Assembly (NCBI GenBank): GCA_949296115.1
Contig: CASFNR010000005.1
Span: 1 to 60,811, forward strand
Direction: 5' to 3'
DNA length: 60,811 nucleotides
Source of the DNA: an uncultured Eubacteriales bacterium
GTDB taxonomy: Bacteria; Bacillota; Clostridia; Oscillospirales; Oscillospiraceae
Below are positions 24,067 to 33,200 of the stretch, piece after piece. Numbering within the stretch: the stretch's first letter is position 1; each line of letters starts with the position of its first letter. Position numbers and translations under genes: made by a program. The notes under the pieces are model-generated. The model saw only the letters and a program-made list of their open reading frames with translations, ran no database searches and was not told where the DNA came from.

Positions 24067-27000
24067 TCAGGAAATGGTAAAGGGAAGACGGATAACAGAC
24101 ATCCCATCGAAGTAAATCCGCAATTCGTATGTACCGGCGGATTGGGGAACACTGGGGACCGTCAGCTCACCATAGTGGTAATCCCCGGCGTACCAGAACT
24201 CTTTCCAGTATGTGTTGATTTGACTGGTGAGTTCCGGCAGAACATTGCCGTGCCCATCCTCAATGACGCAGAGAATTTCCAGCTCATAGCCGGGCAGGTA
24301 GAAATCGGTGGTGCCGTGCAGAACCACGGAGATGCCGTCGCCCACAGAGAACTGGTCGGTGTAGTCCTCGCTGCTCAGGGACTCAAAGGTCCATTTCGTG
24401 TCAGCAGGCGTTTTCAGCAAAGAGCCCTCGATTTTATCTGCGGTCAGGGCGTTTTCGTTGAAAGCTTCCGCATCAGGGAGAGTGCAGCTGTACACGTTGC
24501 TGAAGATCGACGTGCCGTCAGCGGCCTCAATGGTGAACTGATATTTTGCATCTGGAATCTTCGGGCTGATTTTTGCGGAGGCGCTGTTGCATTTCACCAC
24601 GTTGGAAACACTGCTGCCGTCAATGCTGTACATCAGAAGCCAGCCGCCCTCCGGGGCCTCGCCGTCATAGGACCAGCTGATTTCCAGGTCCTCCAGCTCC
24701 GGGTCTTCCTCGTTGGCCACGGTAAATCCGGTGATTACGATGGGGTTTGCGGTAATGCTGGCCCGGGCGGGCTGGGTCATGCCTGCGGCGGTGACTTCTA
24801 CCGTATAGCTGTAGGCAGGATCAATCTCCGTAAACAGCGCCTGGGTATCCGTAACGCTCTGCTGCTGCTCATAGCCGCTTTCGCTGTAGCAGCGTACATT
24901 CCAGCTGTTGACAACCAGACCGCCGGGGGCGTTCCAGTGAACGATGATCTCATTGTTATTGTCAGAGGTGATGCTCAGGTTCTCCGCCACAATCAGGCGG
25001 GAAGCCATGTACTCCAGGGTTGTCTCTCCGCTGAGGGACAGGCTGTCCCCGGCGTCCAGGGAGAAGGTATATACCTTGCCCACAGTCAGCCCGGAAATGG
25101 TGACCGAGTGACCGGAGAAGGTTTCTACCACTTCCTCTTCTCCCTCCGCAGCATAGCTCAGGTTCCACTGTTCCGGTTCCTCACCGTCCACGGTGAAGTT
25201 CAGCACCACGGAGCCGTCCGTGTCACCGGCGGTGGGGGTGAACGTGAGAATGCTGGTGGTGGTGTCGGTGGTGAAAATATCCGTTGTCTGTCCTACCAAT
25301 GCATGGAACCCATCGATTTCCAGCTGAATCTTGTACAGGGTGTCCGGATTCAGTCCGGTGAAGGTTGCCTGATTGTTGGCGACAGGCTGGGTCAGTACCG
25401 TACCGTAATTGTCCGAGCAGATCACCTGAAGGAGGGAATTATCCACATCGGAATCAATGGATACCGTCAGCTCATGCTTGGTTCCGTCCACATCGATAGA
25501 ACGGATGGTTTGCAGATACAGGTTCTGATAGTACCAGAAGCTTCCGGCGCCCAGACCGGACAGGGCAAGGAGGAAAACAAGGGTGGCAATCAGCTTTTTC
25601 CGGAATTTCTTCCCTTTTTCCGAAGCAAAACTGCCGCCGGACTTTTTCTTTTTCCCCTGATCCGGTTCCGCTGGGTCGTCCATGACAGGCTCCAGGGGAA
25701 CGCTGGCGTCATCTGCCTCCGGGTCATCCTCCTTGGCAAATGCGAAGGGGTCCTCCGGCTCCGGAACTTCAGGCAGCACCACACCGGCAGGGGTTTCGTG
25801 GGCAATCAGATCGTCCGCTTTGGAAAGAATCCTGGACAATTCGTCGGACATCTCGTGGGGAAGCAGCGCATCCGCATCCTCTTCGCCAGGGAGGGTCTCG
25901 TCTTTGACGGGGCCTTGGTCACCTTCGGGGCCAGGCACATTCTCTTCCGCTTCTGCGGAAGCGGAGTCATCAGTCACGTCCTCCTGACTTTCAGACGGCT
26001 CCCGACTTTCAGACGGCTCCCGACTTTCAGACGGCTCCCGACTTTCAGACGGCTCCTGGCTTTCAGCGGCAGGGGAATCAGCGGCTCCCTCCTCGGCTTC
26101 ATCATTCTGAGCGGGTTCCGCATCCTGCGCAATGGATTCTTCCTCGGCGGATTTGGCCGGAGGAGGAACCATGGGCTCGGCATCCGGATCAATTTCCAGC
26201 GGAATGTAGGGGGTGATGGGAACATCATTGACGGTGTTCCGCTGGAGGTAATTTGCCAGAGCCTGCCCCATCTGCTTCGGGTCATCCCAGCGGGATTCCG
26301 GATTGGGGTGAATGGCCCGCATCAGAATCTCCGCCAGTTCATAGTCCGCATTGATGGGCGGCGGAAGTTCTTCTTCCGGCGCCCGGTCCCGGAATGGCAG
26401 CTGCCCGTCGTTGTAAAGCTGATAGAGAATCATGCCCACCGCATAGGTATCCGCCGTCAGGTTCATGGGATTGATGGGGTCGTGCAGTTCCGGCGGGGTA
26501 TAGACGCTGCGGTACCGGTCGGGGATGGCAGCGTAGGAAAGGGTATCCAGGGAAATAAAGCCAAGATCGCCGATCCGGTATTCCTTTTTCTCGGATATGA
26601 AAATATTGCTGGGTTTCAGATCCACATACAGGGCGCCTGCCTGACGGCAGACCGCCAGAGCGGCGCAGAGGTCAAGCCCCAGATTGATTGCCTCCAGGTG
26701 CGTCACCGGATTATTCCGGACGTACTTGTCCAGGGAGCGCTTGTAGCTGCCCACCAGATAAATTTCGTATCCCAGGCGGCGCTTGGTGATGGGGGCCATT
26801 TGCCAGCCGTCGTAGGAGAGAAAACCGTCCAGCTTGGAAAGGGTTTTCAGAAGCTCTGCTTCCTTCAGGATCCCCTCGCCCATTTCGCGGAAATACTCCA
26901 TGGCGTCAGCCGGGTCCTTGTAGGCGCCGGCAAGCAGGAGCGCATCCATCTGGGACTGCGTTGCAGGGACGGAGATGATTTTCACGATGTACTTTTTGTC

Positions 27001-27108
27001 TGTATTTTCCTTTATGGCAGGACAGCAGCAGATGCCGTCGTGGCTGCTCATTGGGTTTCCCATAGAGAAACCGTCCAGCAAAGGAGAGATGAGTTGGGGT
27101 TCTGACAA
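24067..27108 (-). CDS. Hanks-type Ser/Thr protein kinase with extracytoplasmic Fn3-like region
   Basis: 1013 residues. The N-terminal kinase domain (about 20-285) has the ATP-binding Lys in YIVKII, a catalytic loop VDLKPSN (HRD replaced by YVD but Asp, Lys and Asn kept), DLG for DFG, and PPE for APE, so it may be active. An acidic linker (about 310-510) contains four PSESRE-type repeats. One TM helix (about 520-545) leads to an outer part of Fn3-like beta domains rather than PASTA repeats. Translation most likely starts at TTG 27108, since AAAGGAGG lies 8 bases before it. The gene is divergent from a zinc-ribbon/BIG2 protein. Confidence 0.88.
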   Translation of the reverse strand: MSEPQLISPLLDGFSMGNPMSSHDGICCCPAIKENTDKKYIVKIISVPATQSQMDALLLAGAYKDPADAMEYFREMGEGILKEAELLKTLSKLDGFLSYDGWQMAPITKRRLGYEIYLVGSYKRSLDKYVRNNPVTHLEAINLGLDLCAALAVCRQAGALYVDLKPSNIFISEKKEYRIGDLGFISLDTLSYAAIPDRYRSVYTPPELHDPINPMNLTADTYAVGMILYQLYNDGQLPFRDRAPEEELPPPINADYELAEILMRAIHPNPESRWDDPKQMGQALANYLQRNTVNDVPITPYIPLEIDPDAEPMVPPPAKSAEEESIAQDAEPAQNDEAEEGAADSPAAESQEPSESREPSESREPSESREPSESQEDVTDDSASAEAEENVPGPEGDQGPVKDETLPGEEDADALLPHEMSDELSRILSKADDLIAHETPAGVVLPEVPEPEDPFAFAKEDDPEADDASVPLEPVMDDPAEPDQGKKKKSGGSFASEKGKKFRKKLIATLVFLLALSGLGAGSFWYYQNLYLQTIRSIDVDGTKHELTVSIDSDVDNSLLQVICSDNYGTVLTQPVANNQATFTGLNPDTLYKIQLEIDGFHALVGQTTDIFTTDTTTSILTFTPTAGDTDGSVVLNFTVDGEEPEQWNLSYAAEGEEEVVETFSGHSVTISGLTVGKVYTFSLDAGDSLSLSGETTLEYMASRLIVAENLSITSDNNNEIIVHWNAPGGLVVNSWNVRCYSESGYEQQQSVTDTQALFTEIDPAYSYTVEVTAAGMTQPARASITANPIVITGFTVANEEDPELEDLEISWSYDGEAPEGGWLLMYSIDGSSVSNVVKCNSASAKISPKIPDAKYQFTIEAADGTSIFSNVYSCTLPDAEAFNENALTADKIEGSLLKTPADTKWTFESLSSEDYTDQFSVGDGISVVLHGTTDFYLPGYELEILCVIEDGHGNVLPELTSQINTYWKEFWYAGDYHYGELTVPSVPQSAGTYELRIYFDGMSVIRLPFTIS
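25986..26057 (-). repeat. 18-bp tandem repeat, four copies
   Basis: GACTTTCAGACGGCTCCC repeated head to tail, three exact copies and a fourth that diverges in its last bases. It is in frame in the kinase gene and encodes the PSESRE linker repeats. Copy number can be expected to vary between strains. Confidence 0.93.
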
Positions 27109-27133
27109 ATAGATCGCCTCCTTTAACCAAACT

Positions 27134-27162
27134 ATCATAAAATAAAATGACAAAAAATGCAA
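27134..27162 (-). promoter_or_regulatory. Promoter of the kinase gene
   Basis: TTGCAT (27157-27162) and TATGAT (27134-27139) on the minus strand, 17-base spacer, 25 bases upstream of the TTG start. Confidence 0.65.
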
Positions 27163-27173
27163 CACTTTTGTAG

Positions 27174-27202
27174 TTGTATTCTCTGGAAAATCGTGTTATA
27201 AT
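27174..27202 (+). promoter_or_regulatory. Promoter of the zinc-ribbon/BIG2 gene
   Basis: TTGTAT (27174-27179) and TATAAT (27197-27202), 17-base spacer, divergent from the kinase promoter 12 bases away. Confidence 0.75.
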
Positions 27203-27243
27203 GTCACCCAATAATGGTACAGCTATGTACTGGAGGTAAGGAA

Positions 27244-28275
27244 ATGAGCAAGATAATTTGTGACGTATGTGGGACGACCTACCCCGATACAGCCGAGCAG
27301 TGCCCCATTTGCGGATGCTCCCGGGACGCAGCGGCAGATATGCTGAAGGATGACCTGCTTCTGGACCAGGAAGCAGAAGAGGGAACGGCCGGAACGGGCG
27401 GCGCTTCCGGCAAGCGGCGGAAGGAAATCTTTGACTTTGATGAGGTCAACGATAACCGCCCCCGGAAAACCAGGGAGGACGAAACGCTCTTCAATGACGA
27501 GGAGGAGGACGACGAGGAAACCGGCGGCAGCAACACCTTTGCGGTAGTGCTTCTGACGGTTCTGATTGCCGTCCTGCTGATGGCGGCAGGATTCCTGTTC
27601 TTCCGCTACATAATGCCCAATCTTGGCTCCGGGAGCGATACCACGCCCCAGACGGTGGCACAGACGGCCCCGGTGTTTACCACCGAGAGCACGTCGATTC
27701 CCTGCACCGGCATGGTTCTCACCAGCAGCACCGAGGCTGTGCTGAACCAGGTGGGCGGCCGGTTCCTGATTCATGTACTTCCCGAACCCAGTGATACAAC
27801 GGATACCATTACCTACACTTCTGCTGACGAGAGCATTGCCACGGTGACCGAGGATGGCAGAATTGAAGCGGTAGCCGAAGGTGAAACGGAAATTCTGATT
27901 ACCTGCGGCGCCCAGCAGGCCAGTGTGAAGGTGACTGTGAAGTTCGAGGAAGTGACGGTGCCGCCTACCGTGGCGGAGACCGTCTCCGAGACTACACCGG
28001 AAACCGTGCCGGAGACCACGGCGGCGGTGGCGGTAGCGCTGAAGGATGTAACCCTGAAGCTGCAGCGGACCGACATCAAGCTGGGCGTTGGCTATGAATT
28101 CCAGCTCCTGCTGGACTGCGACCTGGAGCAGAATGAAGTGGAGTGGAGTTCCGAACATCCTCACATTGCCACGGTGGATGAGAACGGCAATGTCAAAGCC
28201 GTCAAGTATGGCACCACCTCCATCACCGCCAAGTACGGCGATCAGGAAGTGCAGTGCATTGTGCGCTGCGGCTGA
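27244..28275 (+). CDS. Zinc-ribbon membrane protein with two BIG2 (Ig-like) domains
   Basis: 343 residues. The N-terminus is a zinc ribbon (CDVCGTTYPDTAEQCPICGC, two CxxC pairs at 7-24). An acidic cytoplasmic segment leads to one TM helix (about 100-122). Two bacterial Ig-like group 2 domains follow outside (about 155-240 and 270-343), each with the typical IATVTEDGRIEAVAEG or IATVDENGNVKAVKYG strand, joined by a Thr/Pro/Glu-rich linker. GGAGG precedes the ATG at 27244. Its topology mirrors that of the divergent kinase, so it could be a partner or substrate, but this is only inferred. Confidence 0.82.
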   Translation: MSKIICDVCGTTYPDTAEQCPICGCSRDAAADMLKDDLLLDQEAEEGTAGTGGASGKRRKEIFDFDEVNDNRPRKTREDETLFNDEEEDDEETGGSNTFAVVLLTVLIAVLLMAAGFLFFRYIMPNLGSGSDTTPQTVAQTAPVFTTESTSIPCTGMVLTSSTEAVLNQVGGRFLIHVLPEPSDTTDTITYTSADESIATVTEDGRIEAVAEGETEILITCGAQQASVKVTVKFEEVTVPPTVAETVSETTPETVPETTAAVAVALKDVTLKLQRTDIKLGVGYEFQLLLDCDLEQNEVEWSSEHPHIATVDENGNVKAVKYGTTSITAKYGDQEVQCIVRCG

Positions 28276-28287
28276 GTGAAAAGAATC

Positions 28288-28324
28288 TGCGGCTGTTCCC
28301 CGGGCGGGAGCAGCCGCATTTTTC
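28288..28324 (+). terminator. Terminator of the zinc-ribbon/BIG2 gene
   Basis: A 13-bp stem with one wobble (28288-28300 with 28306-28318) followed by TTTTTC. Its T-tract touches the stop of the convergent DUF378 gene. Confidence 0.85.
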
Positions 28325-28526
28325 ATTCCTTATCCAGGAACCCTTTCCCGCGAAACAGGAAGGAAATGCACCACAGGCCGGACAGCGCCACCACGGTGTA
28401 CACCAGCCGGCTGAACAGAGAGCCGGAGCCGCCGAACAGCCAGGCCACCAGGTCAAACTGAAAAATACCCACCAGTCCCCAGTTGACACAGCCAACAATG
28501 GACAGAATCAGGGCAATGGTATCCAT
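28323..28526 (-). CDS. DUF378-family small membrane protein
   Basis: 67 residues with two hydrophobic helices. It matches the DUF378 pattern: a first helix ending NWGLVGIFQFDLVAWLFG and a second VVALSGLWCISF. The ATG at 28526 is chosen because GGAGGT lies 7 bases before it; the ATG at 28541 is part of that ribosome site. The function is unknown. It is convergent with the BIG2 gene and shares its terminator region. Confidence 0.82.
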   Translation of the reverse strand: MDTIALILSIVGCVNWGLVGIFQFDLVAWLFGGSGSLFSRLVYTVVALSGLWCISFLFRGKGFLDKE

Positions 28527-28598
28527 AGATCTTACCTCCATTTCAAGTTCCGGATGCCTTTAGGATGCACAGCTTTTTGTTTTTTATGTGACAGGCGA

Positions 28599-28627
28599 TT
28601 GCAAAATTGAATTGCCCGGGCTATAAT
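28599..28627 (+). promoter_or_regulatory. Promoter of ispE
   Basis: TTGCAA (28599-28604) and TATAAT (28622-28627), 17-base spacer, 32 bases upstream of the start codon. Confidence 0.8.
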
Positions 28628-28659
28628 GAATCCCAAGAAACAGAAGGAAGGGACATTTT

Positions 28660-29517
28660 ATGACAACATTGTATGAACCGGCTTACGCCAAGCTGAATTT
28701 GACCCTGGATGTTTTGGATAAGCGGGAGGACGGCTATCACAATCTGCAAAGCGTGATGCAGACCGTTTCCATTCGGGATGATCTGGAGATTGATGTAGGG
28801 ACCGGAAAACCCTGGCGGCTGCTGTGCTCCGTGGATGGAATCCCCACCGATGAAACCAATCTTGCCTGGAAGGCGGCGGCGGTGTACTGCCGGAGCATGA
28901 AGAAGGACCCGGACGGCCTGGAAATCCGGATTGTCAAGCGAATTCCCTCCGGAGCGGGTATGGGCGGCGGCAGCGCCGACGCAGCGGCGGTGCTCCGGGC
29001 GCTGAACCGGCACTTCGGGGAGCCGCTGTCCATTCTGGCGCTGGCGGAGCTGGGGGCGGAAGTTGGCAGTGACGTGCCCTTCTGCGTCCTGGGCGGCACT
29101 GCCATGGTGGAAGGCCGGGGAGAGCGGCTGCGGAAACTGCCGGACCTGCCCGACTGCATTTTTGTTGTCTGCAAGCCGGATTTTTCTGTTTCCACCCCGG
29201 AACTCTACCGGAAAATTGACGAGACGGCCATTCCTCACCGACCGGATCACCGTGCCATGGAAAATGCCTTGCTGGCCGGAGACCTGGGAATGGTTGCGGA
29301 AAATCTATGGAATGTCTTTGACCCGGTGGTGACATCGGAGCATCTGGAGCTGAACTATATCAAATCCATCTGCCACAGCTACGGCGCCCTGAACCAGCAG
29401 ATGACCGGCTCCGGCTCTGCGGTATTTGCTATCATGCCCAGTTTTGAATACGCCGCAGTGGTCTGCAATATGCTGAAAGAGAACTATCCCCAGGTTTTTA
29501 TTGCCAAGCCGGTATAA
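28660..29517 (+). CDS. ispE: 4-diphosphocytidyl-2-C-methyl-D-erythritol kinase
   Basis: 285 residues; a GHMP kinase that phosphorylates CDP-methylerythritol in the MEP isoprenoid pathway. It opens with the family motif PAYAKLNLTLDVLDKREDGYHNL. The ATP loop is IPSGAGMGGGSADAAAVL (about 101-118), and the C-terminal motif 3 region is MTGSGSAVFAI. The start has AGGAAGG upstream. Its terminator overlaps the beginning of spoIIR. The rest of the MEP pathway is not in the window. Confidence 0.96.
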   Translation: MTTLYEPAYAKLNLTLDVLDKREDGYHNLQSVMQTVSIRDDLEIDVGTGKPWRLLCSVDGIPTDETNLAWKAAAVYCRSMKKDPDGLEIRIVKRIPSGAGMGGGSADAAAVLRALNRHFGEPLSILALAELGAEVGSDVPFCVLGGTAMVEGRGERLRKLPDLPDCIFVVCKPDFSVSTPELYRKIDETAIPHRPDHRAMENALLAGDLGMVAENLWNVFDPVVTSEHLELNYIKSICHSYGALNQQMTGSGSAVFAIMPSFEYAAVVCNMLKENYPQVFIAKPV

Positions 29518-29529
29518 ATTCCCAGAATG

Positions 29530-29570
29530 CCGTCCATACTGGAAGTATTTCCAGATGGACGGTGTTTTTT
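29530..29570 (+). terminator. Terminator of ispE
   Basis: CCGTCCAT/ATGGACGG outer stem (29530-29537 with 29555-29562), an inner CTGGAA/TTTCCAG stem, then TGTTTTTT. The next base begins the likely spoIIR start codon. Confidence 0.85.
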
Positions 29571-30182
29571 GTGAGAAAACTTGGAAAAAGAATCTTAATC
29601 TGCCTGTGCCTGGCGGCAGCGGTCTGGTGCGAAACCCTGCTGGCGGACCGGCAGCGGCTGGAGGAGGAGCTGATCCGGTTCCATGTGGTGGCGAACTCCG
29701 ATTCCCCGGAGGACCAGTCGGTAAAGCTACAGGTGCGGGACGCTGTGCTGGAGAGCCTGCAGGATGACCTGGAGGAGCTGGCAGATATGGAACAGGCAAA
29801 GGAATACTTACAGGAAAACCTGGCGGTGATCCGGGACGTGGCCAATGATGCCCTGGCGGCGGCCGGCGTGGATGCCCAGGCAGTGGTTTCCCTGTGCCGG
29901 GAGCAGTTTGACACCCGGGTCTACGATACCTTCACTCTTCCGGCAGGGGTGTATGAATCCCTGCGGATTGTCATCGGGGAAGGAGAAGGCCATAACTGGT
30001 GGTGCGTGGTGTTTCCCTCTCTGTGCCTGCCCGCAACCTCCGCCGGATTTGAGGAAACCGCCCAGACGGCAGGCTTCCCGGCGTCCCTCAGCCGGACGCT
30101 CACGGGAGAACCGGAGTATACGCTGCGTTTTTATGCCCTGGATGCCCTGGGCCGGCTGGAAAACCTGCTTTTCCCGGGATAA
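29571..30182 (+). CDS. spoIIR: Stage II sporulation protein R
   Basis: 203 residues; a forespore signal protein that is exported to trigger SpoIIGA processing of pro-sigma-E in the mother cell. An N-terminal hydrophobic signal (LILICLCLAAAV-like) is followed by the hallmark FHVVANSDSPEDQ and later GEGEGHNWWCVVFPSLC. Two GTG starts are possible (29562, 29571). The second is preferred because GGACGG lies 8 bases before it and the first lies within the terminator stem. No sigma-F promoter was securely seen. The gene marks the organism as an endospore former. Confidence 0.93.
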   Translation: MRKLGKRILICLCLAAAVWCETLLADRQRLEEELIRFHVVANSDSPEDQSVKLQVRDAVLESLQDDLEELADMEQAKEYLQENLAVIRDVANDALAAAGVDAQAVVSLCREQFDTRVYDTFTLPAGVYESLRIVIGEGEGHNWWCVVFPSLCLPATSAGFEETAQTAGFPASLSRTLTGEPEYTLRFYALDALGRLENLLFPG

Positions 30183-30251
30183 ATTCCCGCTACCCATTCC
30201 GTGAAAAATATGGTATTCTAGTAAGAAACACAGACGAAGGAGGGCAATGCC

Positions 30252-33200
30252 ATGCTGCATTTGCTGATTGGCCGGGATTGGACGGCAAATCGGGATGAAG
30301 TTTTGAACCGAATCTCCCGGGATGTGGCCAGCCGGCGGGGCGGGCGGGTCCTGCTGGTGCCGGAGCTGGTCAGCCATGAGATGGAGCGGCGGCTCTGCCA
30401 GGCGGCGGGAGATACTGCCAGCCGGTATGCGGAGGTTCTGTCCTTTACCCGGCTGGCTCGCCGGGTGGCGGACACCCTGGGGGCCGGGGCCATGGAATGC
30501 CTGGACGACGGCGGACGGGTGGTGGCCATGGCGGCAGCGGCCCGGCAGCTGAGCAGCCGGCTGAAGGCTTACGCCGGGGTGGAGACCAAACCGGAATTCC
30601 TGACCGGGCTGATTGACGGGGTGGATGAATTCAAGCGCTGCTGCATCTCCGCCCAGGACCTGGCCCAGGCGGCAGTTCAGACCCAGGGCAGCCTGGCCCA
30701 GAAGCTGGAGGAGCTTTCTGTTTTGATGGAGGGGTACGACGGCCTTTGCAGTCGGGGAAAACGGGACCCCCGGGACCAGATGACTTGGCTTCTGGAACAG
30801 CTGGAAGCGGGGGACTATGCTCGGGAGCATGTATTTTACATAGACGGATTTCCGGATTTCACCCGGCAGAATATGGCCATTTTGGAGCATTTTATCCAGT
30901 ATGCGCCGGAGGTGACCGTCAGTCTGAACTGCGACCAGCCGGATTCTCATTTGCTGGCCTTTGAGAAAGCGGGACAGACCGCCCGGGAATTGCTCCGGTT
31001 CGCAGAATGCGCTGGCGTTGATGTGAAAATCCAGCACATTCAGCCAGTCCCCATGCCCCTGGATTCCGTTCGGGGGAAACTGTTCCAGAGCGGCATAGAC
31101 CGAGGCTCGGCAAAATCCTGCCTGACCGCCGTCCGGGCGGAGTCTGCTTACCAGGCCTGCATGGACTGTGCCCGCCGGGTACAGGAGCTGGTGGCACAGG
31201 GGTGCCGCTATCGGGACATCAGTCTGGTCTGCACGGATATGGCGTCCTACCAGCCCCTGGTGGACCTGATATTTCACCGGCTGCATATTCCGGTATACCG
31301 CTCCGGAACCGAGGAAATTCTGCAGAAGAATGTGATTTCCACCGTGCTCACCGGGCTGGAAGCGGCGCTGGGGGGCTTTGAACAGCGGGGAATGCTCCGC
31401 TACCTGCGCTCCGCCCTTTCCCCGCTGGAGCCGGATATCTGCGATGAAGTGGAGAACTATGCCATCATCTGGGGCATTCGGGGGAATCAATGGCTGACGC
31501 AGTGGGAAAATCACCCTGAGGGACTGGCCGGCATCTGGGACGAGGCATCCCGGGGGCAGCTGGGGCGGCTGAACGATGCCAGGGCCTTGGCAGTGGAACC
31601 TCTGGAGCGGATGCGCCAGGGATTCCGGACCGCTTCCGTGCTGGCGGATCAGGTGCAGGCGCTCTATGGTTTCCTGGAGGACCTTTCTCTGGAAGAGCGG
31701 CTGGCGGAGATGGCTGCGGAAATGGACGAAGCCGGAGACAACCGGAGCGCCCAGATTCTCAACCAGCTTTGGGAGATTCTCCTGTCCGCCCTGGAGCAGA
31801 TGTATGATGTGCTGGGGGATACCCACTGGGAGGCGGAACATTTTTCCCGGCTGTTCCGGCTGCTTCTGAGCCAGTATTCCGTGGGAACCATTCCGCCGGT
31901 GCTGGATGCGGTGCAGATGGGACCGGTAAGCGCCATGCGCTGCCACCAGGAGAAGTACCTGCTGGTTCTGGGAGCGGAAGAAGGAAAGCTGCCGGGCTAT
32001 TCCGGCTCCACCGGCGTACTGACAGACCAGGAGCGGGTTGCGCTGCGGGAAATGGGGGTTCCCCTGACCGGCGGCGCCATGGAGGGAATCCAGTCGGAAT
32101 TCGGTGAAATCTATGGGGTATTTGCCGGGGCGATGGAAAAAATCTGGGTCTACTGCGCTTCGGAGCAGCCCTCCTTTGTCTACCGCAGATTGTCCCAGCT
32201 GGCAGGGGGAGAAGAACCTGCCCGGGAGGGGCTGGGGTTTGCCGGGGCGGATGCGCAGGAGGCAGGGGCCCGGCTGGCCCGCTGGAAGGCAGAGGACACG
32301 GCCCGGCGGCTGGATGTGCTGCCCTTTTATCTGGATGCAGTTTCCAGACGGGATTATTCTCTGGGACAGGTGGCCCCTGTCCACATCCGGGGACTTTATG
32401 GCAGTACCCTGAACCTGTCGGCTTCCCAGATTGACCGGCAGGCGGAGTGCCGCCTGTCCTATTTCCTGCGCTATGGCATGCGGGCCAAGGAGCGGAAGGA
32501 AGCGGCGGTGGACCCGGCGGAGTTCGGCAGCTATGTCCATGCGGTGCTGGAAAACACCGCCCGGTGCATCCGGGATCTGGGGGGCTTCCACCGGGTGTCC
32601 CTGGAGGAAACCATGACCCTGGCCCACCGGTTCAGCGAGGAATATGCTGCCCAGCGGTTTTCCCAGCTGGAATCGGAGCGGGTGGTCTACCTGTTTCGCC
32701 GGAATCTGGGAGAGCTGGATATGGTGGTCCGGGAACTGTGGCTTGAATTGAAGGACGCCCTCTTTGAGCCGGTGGATTTCGAAGTGGGATTCGGGGCAGG
32801 GGAAGGTCTGCCGCCCATTCCCATTCCAAACGAAAAGATGAACGCCCTTCTCCGGGGCTTTGTGGACCGGGTGGATGTCTGGGACAGCGGCGCAAGCCGG
32901 TATTACCGGGTGGTGGACTACAAAACCGGGAAAAAGGACTTTGATTACTGCGATGTGTTCAACGGCGTTGGACTTCAGATGCTGCTGTACCTCTTCGCCC
33001 TCCGGGACAGCGGAGCGGCCCCGCTGGGGGAGCACCCGATTCCGGCTGGGGTGCAGTATTTTCCCGCCCGGGCGCCCTACCTTCCTGCTGAGGGGAAGCT
33101 GGACGCCCAGTCTGCCCAGGCCCAGCGCAAGCCTGCCTGGAAGCGGAAGGGATTGCTTCTGGAGGACGAAGGGGTACTTCAGGCCATGGAACCGGGGGAA

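Noticed and set aside
25986-26057. Possible CRISPR-like repeat
   Set aside because: Repeats are head to tail with no spacers and are in frame in a kinase linker.
24142-27105. A 987-codon open frame antisense to the kinase gene
   Set aside because: Shadow frame; its FRRLPT repeats are only the reverse reading of the 18-bp tandem repeat.
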